From assembly GCA_006386115.1 (NCBI GenBank), contig VFIW01000032.1, positions 1 through 64,000 on the forward strand: a DNA stretch of 64,000 bases. Reading direction: 5' to 3'. The DNA is from Globisporangium splendens. Its lineage: Eukaryota; Oomycota; Peronosporomycetes; Pythiales; Pythiaceae. Under the pieces are notes generated by a model, which saw nothing but the letters and a program-made list of their open reading frames with translations, did not search any database and had not been told where the DNA came from. Every line of letters starts with the position of its first letter. Position 1 is the stretch's first letter. A program made the position numbers and the translations under genes. Positions 54,776 through 64,000 of this stretch are shown piece by piece.

Positions 54776-57700
54776 ATGGGGAACAAATCGAGCCATGCGG
54801 CGCCAGAGTCGGAGAAAGCGGCGCTAACCAAGCTGCTGACGCGGCAGAGCGCGCTGTCGTCCGACCAGTTTGCGCTCGCGTCCGTCGGCCACCACGGCGT
54901 GCCCAGCAACGCGAAGGCCATGGCGTTCTGCGGCATGCAGGGCATCCTCGCGGTCGGCACAGCGAGCGGCGCCATCAAGTTGTACGGCAAAGAGAACGTG
55001 GAGATGCTGCTGGACGCACCGCCGCGCTCGCAGACCAACCTGACGATCGGCGTGTCGTTCATGAAGTTCACGGCGCACCAGAGGCTCGTGGTCGCGTACT
55101 CGGACAGCTCGCTGCGCATATTTGACCTTGCAAACGGCGGCAAAGTACACACAGAGATCCGCGCGGCGTACGTTTGCATACACAATGCAGTATCGTGTGT
55201 GTATGAATGCTAATGCGTTATGCCCTTTGTGTAGGTGGACGACAAGCTTCATCACGTGCATTGAGACCGTGACGTACGTGAACGTGCCATTCTTCTTTGT
55301 TGCGACGGACGACGGTGATATTCACGTAAGCCTCTCTCTCATGTACTTTTACTCTTCACGAGCCATTGCCCGTGTTTACGAGACGCCTCCACTCATAGGT
55401 CATGCACGAAGACACGGGGAGGGTGAGCACGTACGTGATCTCGCCACGGGACGTCGGCGTGAGCAGCACCGAAGCCACGCGACACACGCAGTTCCCGACA
55501 GCCATGGCGAGTCACCCGCGCGACGCCAACCAGCTGCTGCTCGCGTACGATGCGTCCTCAAGTGTGTACTTGTGGGATTTTGCCAAGCGCAAGATCGTGC
55601 GTGAGTTCACGCTCGCGAAGCCCACGAAACCCAAAGACGGATCGCCATTGAGTCGCGCCAGCAGCACGTACAATATGACGGAATCGGAAGGTGACGGCGG
55701 CGTCAACTCGCCACAGACACTGTCGTGGCACTCGAGTGGGAAGCGCTTTGCAGTTGGATACAAGTACGGCGGCTTTGCCGCGTTTCGCGCCGACAAGAAT
55801 CACGGATTCTACCACACGCCAGCATTAAACGGTGGTGATGAAGACGAGAACGGCCACCAACCGTCGGCAATCAAGCAAATCCACTGGGTGTCGGCTCCAC
55901 CAAATTCGAAAAACGTGCACTTGCCTGGTGCAATTGTTTATTCCGGCGGAACCAAAGTATCAGGATCGTCAAACAAGCACGCGCTGACGCTGGTGTGTCC
56001 CCCGCAAGGCGCGTCTCCAGAGGACGCGATCTCGGACTTTGTGAAGTCCGAGCAGCTCGCGTGGTGCGTTTCGTCGATTGTGTCGGTGAACCAGGCCGAG
56101 ATTGTCGCGTTTGCCGTCGCGCAGGATCAGGTCGACTATTGCGCCAAGATCGCACCATTGTCCATGATCGTGCTGTCGGGCAATCCGCTCGATGGCTGTT
56201 TACCTGCCGTCAGCGTACAGCCGCTGCCGTGCTTCATTCGCTTTCGTGAAGGCGACAAGGAAGACTGGGAGTGGCAACTGGGCGAGTTCCCCTCTCCGTG
56301 TGTGATTCCACCGCTTGTGCAACTCAGTCCGCTCACGACGTTCTCGATCGTCAACCTTACGGGAACTGACACTGCATTGCAAGACGATCTGTTTACAACT
56401 TGGGACCAGGAAAAGCACGATCCACTGTTCCGGTTGCTGGCGAATGACGATTTCGAGTGGCCAATCAATGGTGGGAGCGCCGTAGAGCCACTGCTGCATC
56501 GGTTCTTCTCCAGCAGTAGCGCCATAAACGATAGTGACAATGGCGAGAGCGTGCGCACCCAAAAGATTGTGCAAAGCGGAACGATGATGGTAACCGGCCA
56601 TCAGAACGGCAATGTGATGTTCTGGGACGTGATCCCACCAGCTGATCGAACGAGCAAAGGCACGCTCCACTTGCTGCATGTGGTACGCGTACCGGTGGTG
56701 ACAGCGACAACGACAGCGAAAAACGAGATCAGCTGCCTCTCGTTTTGTCAAGACTCTCGGCTCCTTACAGTCGGCTTTGCAACGGGAGAGATCGTGGTGC
56801 TTGAATTTGGGTATCAGTGGACCGAAGAGAAGCCTTCGTCGTCGTTACAGGATTCCAATGTCACTGCTGCGGATAGTGATACTGATCCTGAAGGCAAATC
56901 TGAAGCTCCAAGTCCTTCTGAAGACCAGAACGAAGGCGCTGGCGCAGGATTCAAGATGCTGTTCTCGCTGCATATCCACTCGCAGCTGATCAAAGCGATG
57001 AGTGTGTCGTCTGCGTATGGATACATTGCTGCAGCCGACACTGGTGGCGTTGTTTCCCTGATCGAGATCGCGTCCCAGACGTACAAACTACTGATTATTG
57101 ACTTGGCATATGGCGCGATTGAGGATGATGTCGTATCGGTGGACTCGCTGTTAATGAGTGAACTGGTGCAAGTGACCGACCTCCCGTCTTCGCTGCCTTC
57201 AGCAAAAGCGTCGCCAACGCGTCCTGGTCGAAGCCTTTCTCGCTCGTCAATGGGAGACAAGGATGGTGTTCTTGTCCATCGTGAAATGGTTCCAGTGCTG
57301 TTTGTTGGTCGCGGCAACGGGAAATTGGAAATGTTCCACATCGAATCCGGAACAAAGATGGCGGAGTCGCTAGCTGATCCATGGAAAGCGTCGAGTCTGT
57401 CGTCGATCATCATGGTCGACGCCGACGGGAAGCGAATCGATATCCCTGGTCGTGTCTGGGTTGACCAGGGAGATGAACTTGTAGACGACGTTGTTGCTGC
57501 ATCTATCAGTGATCAGCAGTTGACGACTGCTGAAGTGGGGGATGCTGCAGCGTGCAGCCCAGAGATAATGGAACAGACTCGGCAGATCTTGGACAACGTG
57601 CTTGTGGAACGATCCACGACAATGTCGAGTACCGATGCGGTGATCGTCGGCAACGAAGAACAGCAATTGGGAGCTGATACGTCGAAAGTCACGTGGGTTC

Positions 57701-59009
57701 CTACGAATCCTGTCCAGGTTACCGTGTCTGCAGGTTCTTTGGGACTTCATTTGTTCACCGATGTCGAACGGTATGCCGTGGTGAAAGGATTCGTTTCCGA
57801 GAGTGCCAATGCGGAGTGGATCGCGTCGAAAGGCGTTCACGCTGGTCACGTGATCACGTCGATCAATGATGTGAACCTGATCGCCTACAGCCGCGACGTA
57901 GTGTGTGGACTTTTGGAAAAGCTTCGGGACCACGACAAAATCATTTTGTTTGCCGGAGGTTTCTCATTTACGTCATCGGAGCAAGCCATGGAGATCGTGC
58001 CCGCCAACAAGAACGAGATTGGAGCAGCCAACTTGCAGCTTGTCGACAAAATTGAAGATTATGGCGCTCGCTTTCTTGTGTGCACGTGTGGCAAATCGGT
58101 CCATTTGCTCCAAGCAGCGATGCCACGGGCTTCGGAGATGGCATCTGGCCCAAAGGAGATGCCCACGAAGCCACTGGCGAGTGTCGAAGTCCGTGCGCTG
58201 ATCCTCTCGACATCAGTAATCCGTGTCCCTGCCTCGGAGAATCTCGAGCATTGTCTCGTAGTGATTGATCAGAGCAACCATGTGTACGTTATCTCGCTCT
58301 TGAGCCTCGAGATCCTGTGGGAATACGACTGTTTCTCGTTAGGCAATGCACTTGACGGCATTCGCTTCGAAGTCACGTACAGCGGCGAGCTTGTGGTCGC
58401 AAACTCGTTTGGCGAAGTCGAGCGCTTTTCGTTGTTCGCCGAGCACACTGCCAGCGAAAATGCGCTGTTGGTACGGAAATGCATCCAGACTAAAGTGTGT
58501 TTACTCGAGCGCACGTACCCGTTCGAAGGAAAAGATCAGTCGCATGACGCGAGCCCGAAGAAAAAGAATGGCTTCTCCATGTTCAAGAAGCTCGTCACGG
58601 GACTCAAGGATGTCGTGGATCTGAACAAAGTGTTCCAGTTTTCCAAAGAAGACGGCGACCGCGAGCGATTACTCGGCGATCGATCGTCCGTAGCAGCGAA
58701 GCAGGCTGCTGAGGAGCAGGATCCGAATGGGACCAAGAAGACGTCGAAGGGTATCAGCGATACGAAGAACGCGCTCATGCAGGCGACTCAGGTATGTTTT
58801 TGCATGTTAAAGATCGAGTCTATATTCTAAAAGCTGACTAATATGTGGACTTATTTGTGTGCAAATCGTAGCATTTGAACGAACGTGGGGAGAAACTGAG
58901 CGACCTGGCGCTGAAAACGGAGCGAATGAAGCAGACGTCGGAAGATTTTTACCACACGATGAAGGCGTTTAACGAGAAGAACGCCAACAAGAAGTGGTAC
59001 GAATTTTGA
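54776..59009 (+). CDS. Tomosyn/Lgl-like protein with PDZ-like domain and R-SNARE tail
   Basis: Four exons (54776-55167, 55235-55325, 55399-58791, 58872-59009) join to 1337 residues with all phases consistent. It begins MGNKSS, an N-myristoylation-type start. Residues 1 to about 800 read as Lgl/tomosyn WD40 propellers: GTASGAIKLYG, VAYSDSSLRIFDL, SHPRDANQLLLAYDA and LSWHSSGKRFAVGY. Residues about 930-1015 form a PDZ-like domain (SLGLHLF, GVHAGHVITSINDV). The last exon is a tomosyn-type R-SNARE motif (LNERGEKLSDLALKTERM) ending KKWYEF, like animal tomosyn. It would bind Q-SNAREs and regulate secretory vesicle fusion at the plasma membrane. There is no transmembrane tail, so myristoylation may supply membrane contact. 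The PDZ-like insertion is unusual. Confidence 0.9.
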
Positions 59010-59210
59010 TTCTACCTTGATGAATCAAGACAGCGGACAACAAGGTCACAAGAACAACGAGAATGTGTATTTCTAATGGGAAGATCGATGGCGTACATAT
59101 ACATAAGCTTTTTTATCACCGCCACTCAACCACCAGCCAGCTTTGTGTCTTGAAGAACTAGGTGTGAGGCTTCACTGCAATCCGCATTCTCTACAAACTC
59201 TCTGGGAACT

Positions 59211-60320
59211 CTATGACGGCGGGTACTCGATGTGCACGAGCGTGAGCCCCTGCGGCGGCGCTCCCTGGCCGGCTTTGCCGCGGTTCTTGGCCGCGAGGAT
59301 GTCGGGGATCTGCTTGGGTTGAATGCGGCCGAGCCCCACGTCCACGAGCGTCCCGACCAGGTTGCGCACCATTTTGTAGAGGAAGCGATCGCCCGTGAAC
59401 ACAATGCGGACGCGCGTGCTCTTGTCTTCTTCCTCAGTCACCACGTCGTCATCATTGCTGTCTGAGGTCGTGATCGCGATGGATGTCAGCGTACACATGT
59501 TGCCCTTGCCGTTGTCGTCCTCCTCAGCGTCCTCCTCACGTAGACGCTTTGCACTCGTGCCGCTGTTGCTGGTCTTGGGCGTGAACGACGAGTAATCCTG
59601 CGTGCCACCACTGACGAAATGCTGCGCCGCAGCCTTCATCCGCGCAATGTCGAGCGGCTTCTTGACGTACCAGACGCGGTGGCGGTCGAGCACGGGACGC
59701 AGACCGCCGTTCACGATATCGTACGCGTACACCTTGCGGATCGAGTGCGCGCGCGGATCGAACGCGCAAGTGGCGTCCGCGTTGCTGGGCACAGTGGCCA
59801 TCTGGCGGCAGAGCACGTCATCGGACAGGCGATTGTTGAGCGCGTCGCGGAAGACGCGGTCGTCGGCCACGCAGCGGCTCGCGAACACGACCACTTGGCT
59901 GCGCGCGTGCACGCCCTTGTCCGTGCGCGACGCCGCGCGCAGACGGATGCGCTCACTCGTCGTGCGCAGCAGCGCGTCCTCGACCGTCTCCTGCACCGTG
60001 CGCATGGACCCGTCGCGCTTCTCCTGCGCCTGGAAGCCGCTGAACTGGCTGCCGTCGTACTCGATCACGCAGCGGCGGAACCGCATCGCGGGGTCGTCCG
60101 CCTGCGCCAGTGGGAGGTACGCGCTCGCGGGCATGCGGTGCAGCTTCTTTGCCAATGTGGCGCCATTGCTGCTGTGGATGGAGGAGGCTACGGCGGCCTG
60201 TTGTTGCGCCTCGCGGTACCGCCGCTTGCGCTCATTGCGCGTCAATGTGGGCGCTACCGCCGTGTCACTTGCATTATTGGTTGCGTCCGCGGCCATTTGG
60301 AGCTTGGATGTGGAAGACAA
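59211..60320 (-). CDS. tRNA pseudouridine synthase, TruA family
   Basis: 369 residues, one exon. After a basic N terminus comes VIEYDGSQFSGFQ (86-98), SRTDKGVHA with catalytic Asp134, FDPRAHSIRKVYAYDI, GTQDYSSF and TGDRFLYKMVRNLVGTLVDVG. These are the TruA-type landmarks. An acidic insertion (EEDAEEDDNGKG and DSNDDD) of about 50 residues splits the C-terminal half and is not usual in the family. The enzyme isomerises uridine to pseudouridine in the tRNA anticodon arm (positions 38-40 or related). No mitochondrial signal is clear. Which eukaryotic subtype (Pus1, Pus3) cannot be told. A second in-frame start lies at residue 9. Confidence 0.93.
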   Translation of the reverse strand: MSSTSKLQMAADATNNASDTAVAPTLTRNERKRRYREAQQQAAVASSIHSSNGATLAKKLHRMPASAYLPLAQADDPAMRFRRCVIEYDGSQFSGFQAQEKRDGSMRTVQETVEDALLRTTSERIRLRAASRTDKGVHARSQVVVFASRCVADDRVFRDALNNRLSDDVLCRQMATVPSNADATCAFDPRAHSIRKVYAYDIVNGGLRPVLDRHRVWYVKKPLDIARMKAAAQHFVSGGTQDYSSFTPKTSNSGTSAKRLREEDAEEDDNGKGNMCTLTSIAITTSDSNDDDVVTEEEDKSTRVRIVFTGDRFLYKMVRNLVGTLVDVGLGRIQPKQIPDILAAKNRGKAGQGAPPQGLTLVHIEYPPS

Positions 60321-60629
60321 CGGAATGGCTAGGGTTCAGTTTGGGACAAACCCCTTGTTTAGTCTCAAAACCCTTTATTTGATAGCCTTTACCAGTTGAT
60401 AACTATTGCATTACTTATGGTGTTAGTTGCAACGTCGCATTGAAATATGATTTATAGTACCTTGATAAATGCATAAATGGTCCTCTGCTTCTGACAGCAC
60501 CGTTCCACAGGTGGCAGTCGGACTCAATCAGGAACCACACAAGACTTCATGGAGTTGCTTGGATAAATCACGCCGTAACTGTTGGCACTAAGGCTCAACT
60601 AAAGAACAACAAGGTCGCACATCTGTGAG
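60321..60629. other. Spacer between two minus-strand genes
   Basis: Promoter side of the TruA gene and 3' side of the next gene. GCCATTCCG on minus, about 20 bases before the ATG, is a weak initiator-like site. Nothing else seen. Confidence 0.5.
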
Positions 60630-61896
60630 CTACAGCGCTTTGTCTGTTTTCGGCCGTCGCGCGAAGACCTGGAGTTCAATCAGCTCAGGAGCAAACATGC
60701 CTGCCGCGACAAACCCGAGGAACCACGTGAGTGGGCCGATGAATGGGAGCTGCAGCAAGTAGCCAAACACGATCGCGAAGCCCAGGCGCGCAGCATCGCT
60801 CCGGCCATGATGCCACTCCTTCGTCAGCGTCCTTTTGGCTCGTTCGTCCGCTGCGTCATCGTCATCGCCTGCGACAGCAAGTGACTCGGAGTGCGCCGAC
60901 TTGAGTCGCGCGATGATCGGATCGTACAATTCGCGAATGATGCCCCGGGAATCCATCCACAAATGCACGACTTGGAGCGCACCGACGCGCGACGCTGGCA
61001 CACAGAACGCTACGAACACGGGGATCCAGAAGATCGCCTCCATGTTGCGAATCCTGAAGTGCAAGCACACACACACACATAGTCATTGCATCAGCGTATC
61101 CCTCACTTCATGAAGTCTAAAATGCAGCTTTGTACCGGTATCCGAAGCGGAACATTGGCACGAAAACGCCGAGCAATGGCGCTGCGAGCAACGCCACGAG
61201 ACCGAATCCCAACTGCCGGAGACCCGCGAAAAAGGTGTGGCGCGCGTACTCCCAGTCCCAGTAGATCGCCCTTTTCTATTGAAAATGCATGAGAAGAAGC
61301 CAAAGTGAGCCTTAAGTTTGAACAATGCGCCATGAACTGAATGGGCACATCGTACCTGTCGGATCGTAGCCGCCAGTTCCGGATCCCTCGTCGCCAAACC
61401 CGCGAAGAACGCGTTCTCGAACATCGCGACGTTGCAATAGCGACACGCAGTCACGAGGAAGTACGGGATCATCGACCCCGCCGTGTATCGGAACGCGCGC
61501 AGCGTCGACTCGACCGCGTCCCCGCTGGACAACAACAGCGCGCAGAGCTTCTCGATCGGCCACACGACGAGCGAGACGATCGCGACGAGCACCAGCGACA
61601 CCACGAGCAGCACCACCGCGTTCCTACAACACACGCGGCATATTGTGGTCAGATATGGAGTATATATGAAGAAAGCTACGCATTGCATGAATGGACTCAA
61701 CTTGAAAAAGACGTTGCGCAGGTGTGAGTCCGCGACGGCGCGCACGCTACCCGCGACTGCAATTGGCATAAGCACATATGTATATGAGCACACACATAGG
61801 GACAGTAGCGTACAAGTGCGTCGTATCGAGAGACGCACTGGCGGCGAAGGCACCGTAGGCGAGCCGCTCGGTCCACGGCAGCAGCTTCGCGACCAT
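60630..61896 (-). CDS. Multi-pass membrane protein, perhaps EI24/CysZ-like
   Basis: Five exons on minus (61896-61839, 61756-61702, 61623-61356, 61275-61136, 61053-60630) give 314 residues. All introns are GT-AG, with phases 1, 2, 0 and 2 matching. An in-frame ATG 11 codons upstream (61929) is possible. Strongly hydrophobic spans lie in exons 3, 4 and 5. The C-terminal stretch FGYLLQLPFIGPLTWFLGFVAAG resembles the EI24/CysZ superfamily (PF07264), but the resemblance is short and the call tentative. An acidic soluble loop (AVAGDDDDAADERAK) precedes it. A CATTTTCAC initiator-like site sits near 61917 on minus. It points away from the following cytochrome-b5-like gene. Confidence 0.65.
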
Positions 61897-62622
61897 TTTG
61901 GTTTGTGTGATGCGTGAAAATGTGTGCACACTTCAAGAAAGACGGTGGGTAGTACAGTGGGTGTAGGAATAGTATCCCGTACTGTCATGATGACAGCAAA
62001 CAGGTTCACATGATGAAATAGCGTTTCGAAAAACATTGCAGTGGACAGACACGACATTTTCATGACTTGCCAATGTATGCAATTAATTGGTGTCGTCAAA
62101 TGTGGAATACTTCATTAATCGCATATTATTGACACCGATATCAAAGGATTCGAGTTTGATGTCAGATGTCACTCACGGAGTCCTGGAGCTGTGTTCGAAC
62201 TTGAACGAGCAATCGACACCTGAGAGCATAAATGATGCCACATCAACGCATGTCAGCACCACCTTGCCAGCGAATTACTTGAGCGCTCTCGACGTACCAT
62301 TGTGGATGAGCAGATACTGGAAAACGATCACCGGATAAAAGACAAAATCATTCTCCACAGTCGCAGTGTTTGTGTCCAAGTGCCCTTTCACAGAAATTGC
62401 CAAACTCCAAACAAATCACACAAAAATGCTCTTTTTATGTGATGTTGACTCATTGGAGTGTTGGTATCAACACTCCTGACTTTGGTTTCAAGCGCCACTA
62501 CTTCTGGCACCAACTGCAATATACCGGTATTTCGAAACCACACCTTAGTCTCATCGCGAGCCTCAGTCGAGTTGTGGAAAAAAGCTCCACGTGAGTGCAG
62601 AAACAAGAGTTTAGGAGAAAGG
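61897..62622. other. Intergenic, 0.7 kb between divergent genes
   Basis: AT-rich. Should contain the promoters of the flanking membrane-protein and MAPR-like genes. No gene seen; a minus-strand open frame over 62388-62873 is a shadow of the next gene. Confidence 0.6.
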
Positions 62623-63441
62623 ATGCTCGAGTGGCTGCTGAGCGCAACGGAGGGCAGCACGCTGTACGTGAGCGCGGGCGTGGCGGTAGCCGCAGTGCTC
62701 GTGGTCAAGTACCTGAACGCGTCGGCAGATGCGGCGAATGCGCGCGCGTACGAGGCGGCGAAGGCGCGCCAAGCCAAGACCAAGGCTGAGGCTGAGAAGA
62801 AAGCCAACATCAAGCGCCGCAACTTCACGCTCGAGGAGCTCAAGGAGTTCAACGGCGAGAACGGCAAGCCCATCTACATCGGCGTGCTCGACGAGGTGTA
62901 CGACGTGAGCTCGAAGCGCGACTTCTATGGCCCGGGCGAAGGGTACCACCTATTTGCTGGTCGCGATGCGTCCCGCGCACTGGCCAAGATGTCGTTTGAG
63001 AAAGAGGATTTGGACAGCGAAGATCTCTCGGACTTGGGCTTCATGGACCAGGAGACGCTGCAGGACTGGGTGACCAAGTTCTCGGTCTACAACCAGTACC
63101 CGAACGTCGGTCGCATCGTGCGCAAGCGCGATCTGACGGTCGTGGAGCTCAAGCAGTACAACGGTGTCGACAACCAGCGCAAGACCGTGTACGTGGCGCT
63201 GAACGGCAACATCTACGACGTGACGCTCGACGGATGGAACCACTACGGTCCCGAGGGCGGCTACAAGCAGTTTGCCGGCCGCGATGCGTCGCGCGCGCTC
63301 GCGTGCATGTCGTTCTTGGACGAGTACCTCGACAACCCGACGCTCGCGGAGCTCACAGAGCAGCAGAAGACGACGCTCGAGAACTGGGAGAAGAAATTCG
63401 TGGAAAAGTACCCGGTCGTCGGCAAACTCATCGCCTCGTAA
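62623..63441 (+). CDS. Double cytochrome-b5/MAPR-like haem-binding-type protein
   Basis: 272 residues from AGGATGC. One N-terminal membrane span (about 12-32), a charged linker (KARQAKTKAEAEKK), then two tandem cytochrome-b5-like domains of the MAPR type (PGRMC1/Dap1/neuferricin). Domain 1 (about 65-165): RRNFTLEELKEFNG, IYIGVLDEVYDVS, YGPGEGYHLFAGRDASRALA. Domain 2 (about 168-268): KRDLTVVELKQYNG, VYVALNGNIYDVT, YGPEGGYKQFAGRDASRALA. Tyr in YGP and the Asp of GRDAS are the family's usual conserved positions. MAPR members bind haem and act in sterol or P450 electron transfer at ER membranes. Two domains in one chain is not typical. A related gene follows 300 bases on. Confidence 0.9.
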   Translation: MLEWLLSATEGSTLYVSAGVAVAAVLVVKYLNASADAANARAYEAAKARQAKTKAEAEKKANIKRRNFTLEELKEFNGENGKPIYIGVLDEVYDVSSKRDFYGPGEGYHLFAGRDASRALAKMSFEKEDLDSEDLSDLGFMDQETLQDWVTKFSVYNQYPNVGRIVRKRDLTVVELKQYNGVDNQRKTVYVALNGNIYDVTLDGWNHYGPEGGYKQFAGRDASRALACMSFLDEYLDNPTLAELTEQQKTTLENWEKKFVEKYPVVGKLIAS

Positions 63442-63739
63442 ACGAGAAAAGGAGGGAAGGCGTGGAGGAACAAGGACGAAAGGAGGGCGGTGCGTTGTTT
63501 GAAGCGTGCATGAGTATGTGGATGTGTGTTTCCTGTTTTTTTAAGGCGCATAACAAGAAAAAGCTTATGGCAATGCTATTTGCAATTAGGTCGAGCATGT
63601 CCATTTTCCCTGGTGTTCGCCTCATCTGTTGGCTGCTTTTTTTTACCAGCTGTGTTTGACTTTTCTCCATAACGGTGCAATAATGGTGGTTGGCACATGA
63701 GCTGATCCTGGCAGCAGCCCCCAATTCCATTGCGTGATC

Positions 63740-64000
63740 ATGGGGAACGCCGCCGCGACACCGAGCAACGCGCCGCTCACGCGCACCGTGGCGTCCATCA
63801 CCCGCTAGACCAGCAGCGAGGCGGCTCTGGCGTCCGGTGCCGCGGTGGAAACCAACAGCAACGCGGCTGCAGTCGTCGCTGGCGTCAATCCGTCAGTGCG
63901 CAACTTCACGCTCGAGGAGCTTGCCAAGTACAACGGCGTGGACAATCCGCGGCACACCGTGCTGGTTGTACTCAATGGAGGCGTGTACGACGTGACGCTG
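63740..64000 (+). pseudogene. Second MAPR-like gene, truncated by window, TAG at codon 23
   Basis: From MGNAAAT the frame is interrupted by TAG at 63806-63808, then continues open to the window edge with VRNFTLEELAKYNG and VLNGGVYDVT, a MAPR/cytochrome-b5-like start close to domain 2 of the preceding gene. The N terminus begins MGNAAA, a myristoylation-type signal, instead of a membrane span. The stop would remove the domain unless the real start is downstream or the CGCTAG is a 3' splice site of an unseen upstream exon. The 3' part is outside the window, so intact or not cannot be settled. Confidence 0.55.

Noticed and set aside
859..63808. Reassignment of TAG as a sense codon
   Set aside because: Intact genes in the window end on TAG with clear 3' limits, so TAG is a stop here; the premature ones are better read as mutations.

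Overview
The window looks like nuclear DNA from an oomycete. This rests on gene content: a three-gene CD36-family array, three SLC1-type transporters, CSN2, and a tomosyn/Lgl protein. It also rests on short GT-AG introns of about 70-110 bp, GC-rich compact genes, and start-proximal motifs resembling the oomycete initiator (TCATTYYNCAWTTT type). The exact species cannot be read from the sequence. Several decayed genes suggest a lineage losing functions.

Region 1-18043 is repeat territory. Two copies of one Ty3/gypsy chromovirus lie head to head. Copy 1 is on the minus strand, runs off the left edge, and has intact gag and pol. Copy 2 (8933-17404, plus) has intact gag but pol broken by four indels. 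Both carry an extra gene on the opposite strand, running from the 3' LTR back into the end of pol. That gene is intact in copy 2 and broken in copy 1. A spacer of about 0.65-0.7 kb containing a tRNA-Asp gene occurs on both sides of copy 2, in inverted orientation.

Region 18.1-22.1 kb holds a decayed erythromycin-esterase-family gene, a three-exon membrane-anchored protein possibly of the MaoC/hotdog type, and an RNase HI. Region 22.1-34 kb is a transport block: three SLC1/DAACS-like carriers, two tandem on minus and one on plus, and a long-loop MFS carrier. One SLC1 paralogue has lost most binding-site residues. At 34.3-36.2 kb is a seven-exon CSN2 gene.

Region 38.3-47.9 kb is a tandem triplet of CD36/LIMP-2-like receptors with a Cys-rich insert. 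Two of them share a phase-2 intron after a short first exon. Region 48-52.7 kb is a decayed multidomain gene (alpha/beta-hydrolase-like part, IQ motifs, coiled coil, SAM, ankyrin) with frameshifts and three in-frame TAG codons.

Region 52.8-64 kb holds a CPBP-family intramembrane protease, a tomosyn/Lgl-like protein with an internal PDZ-like domain and a myristoylation-type N terminus, and a TruA-type pseudouridine synthase. It continues with a five-exon multi-pass membrane protein, a double cytochrome-b5/MAPR-like protein, and the start of a second MAPR-like gene with a TAG at codon 23. All exon joins were chosen by eye from splice signals, frame continuity and known family sequence. No search was run.
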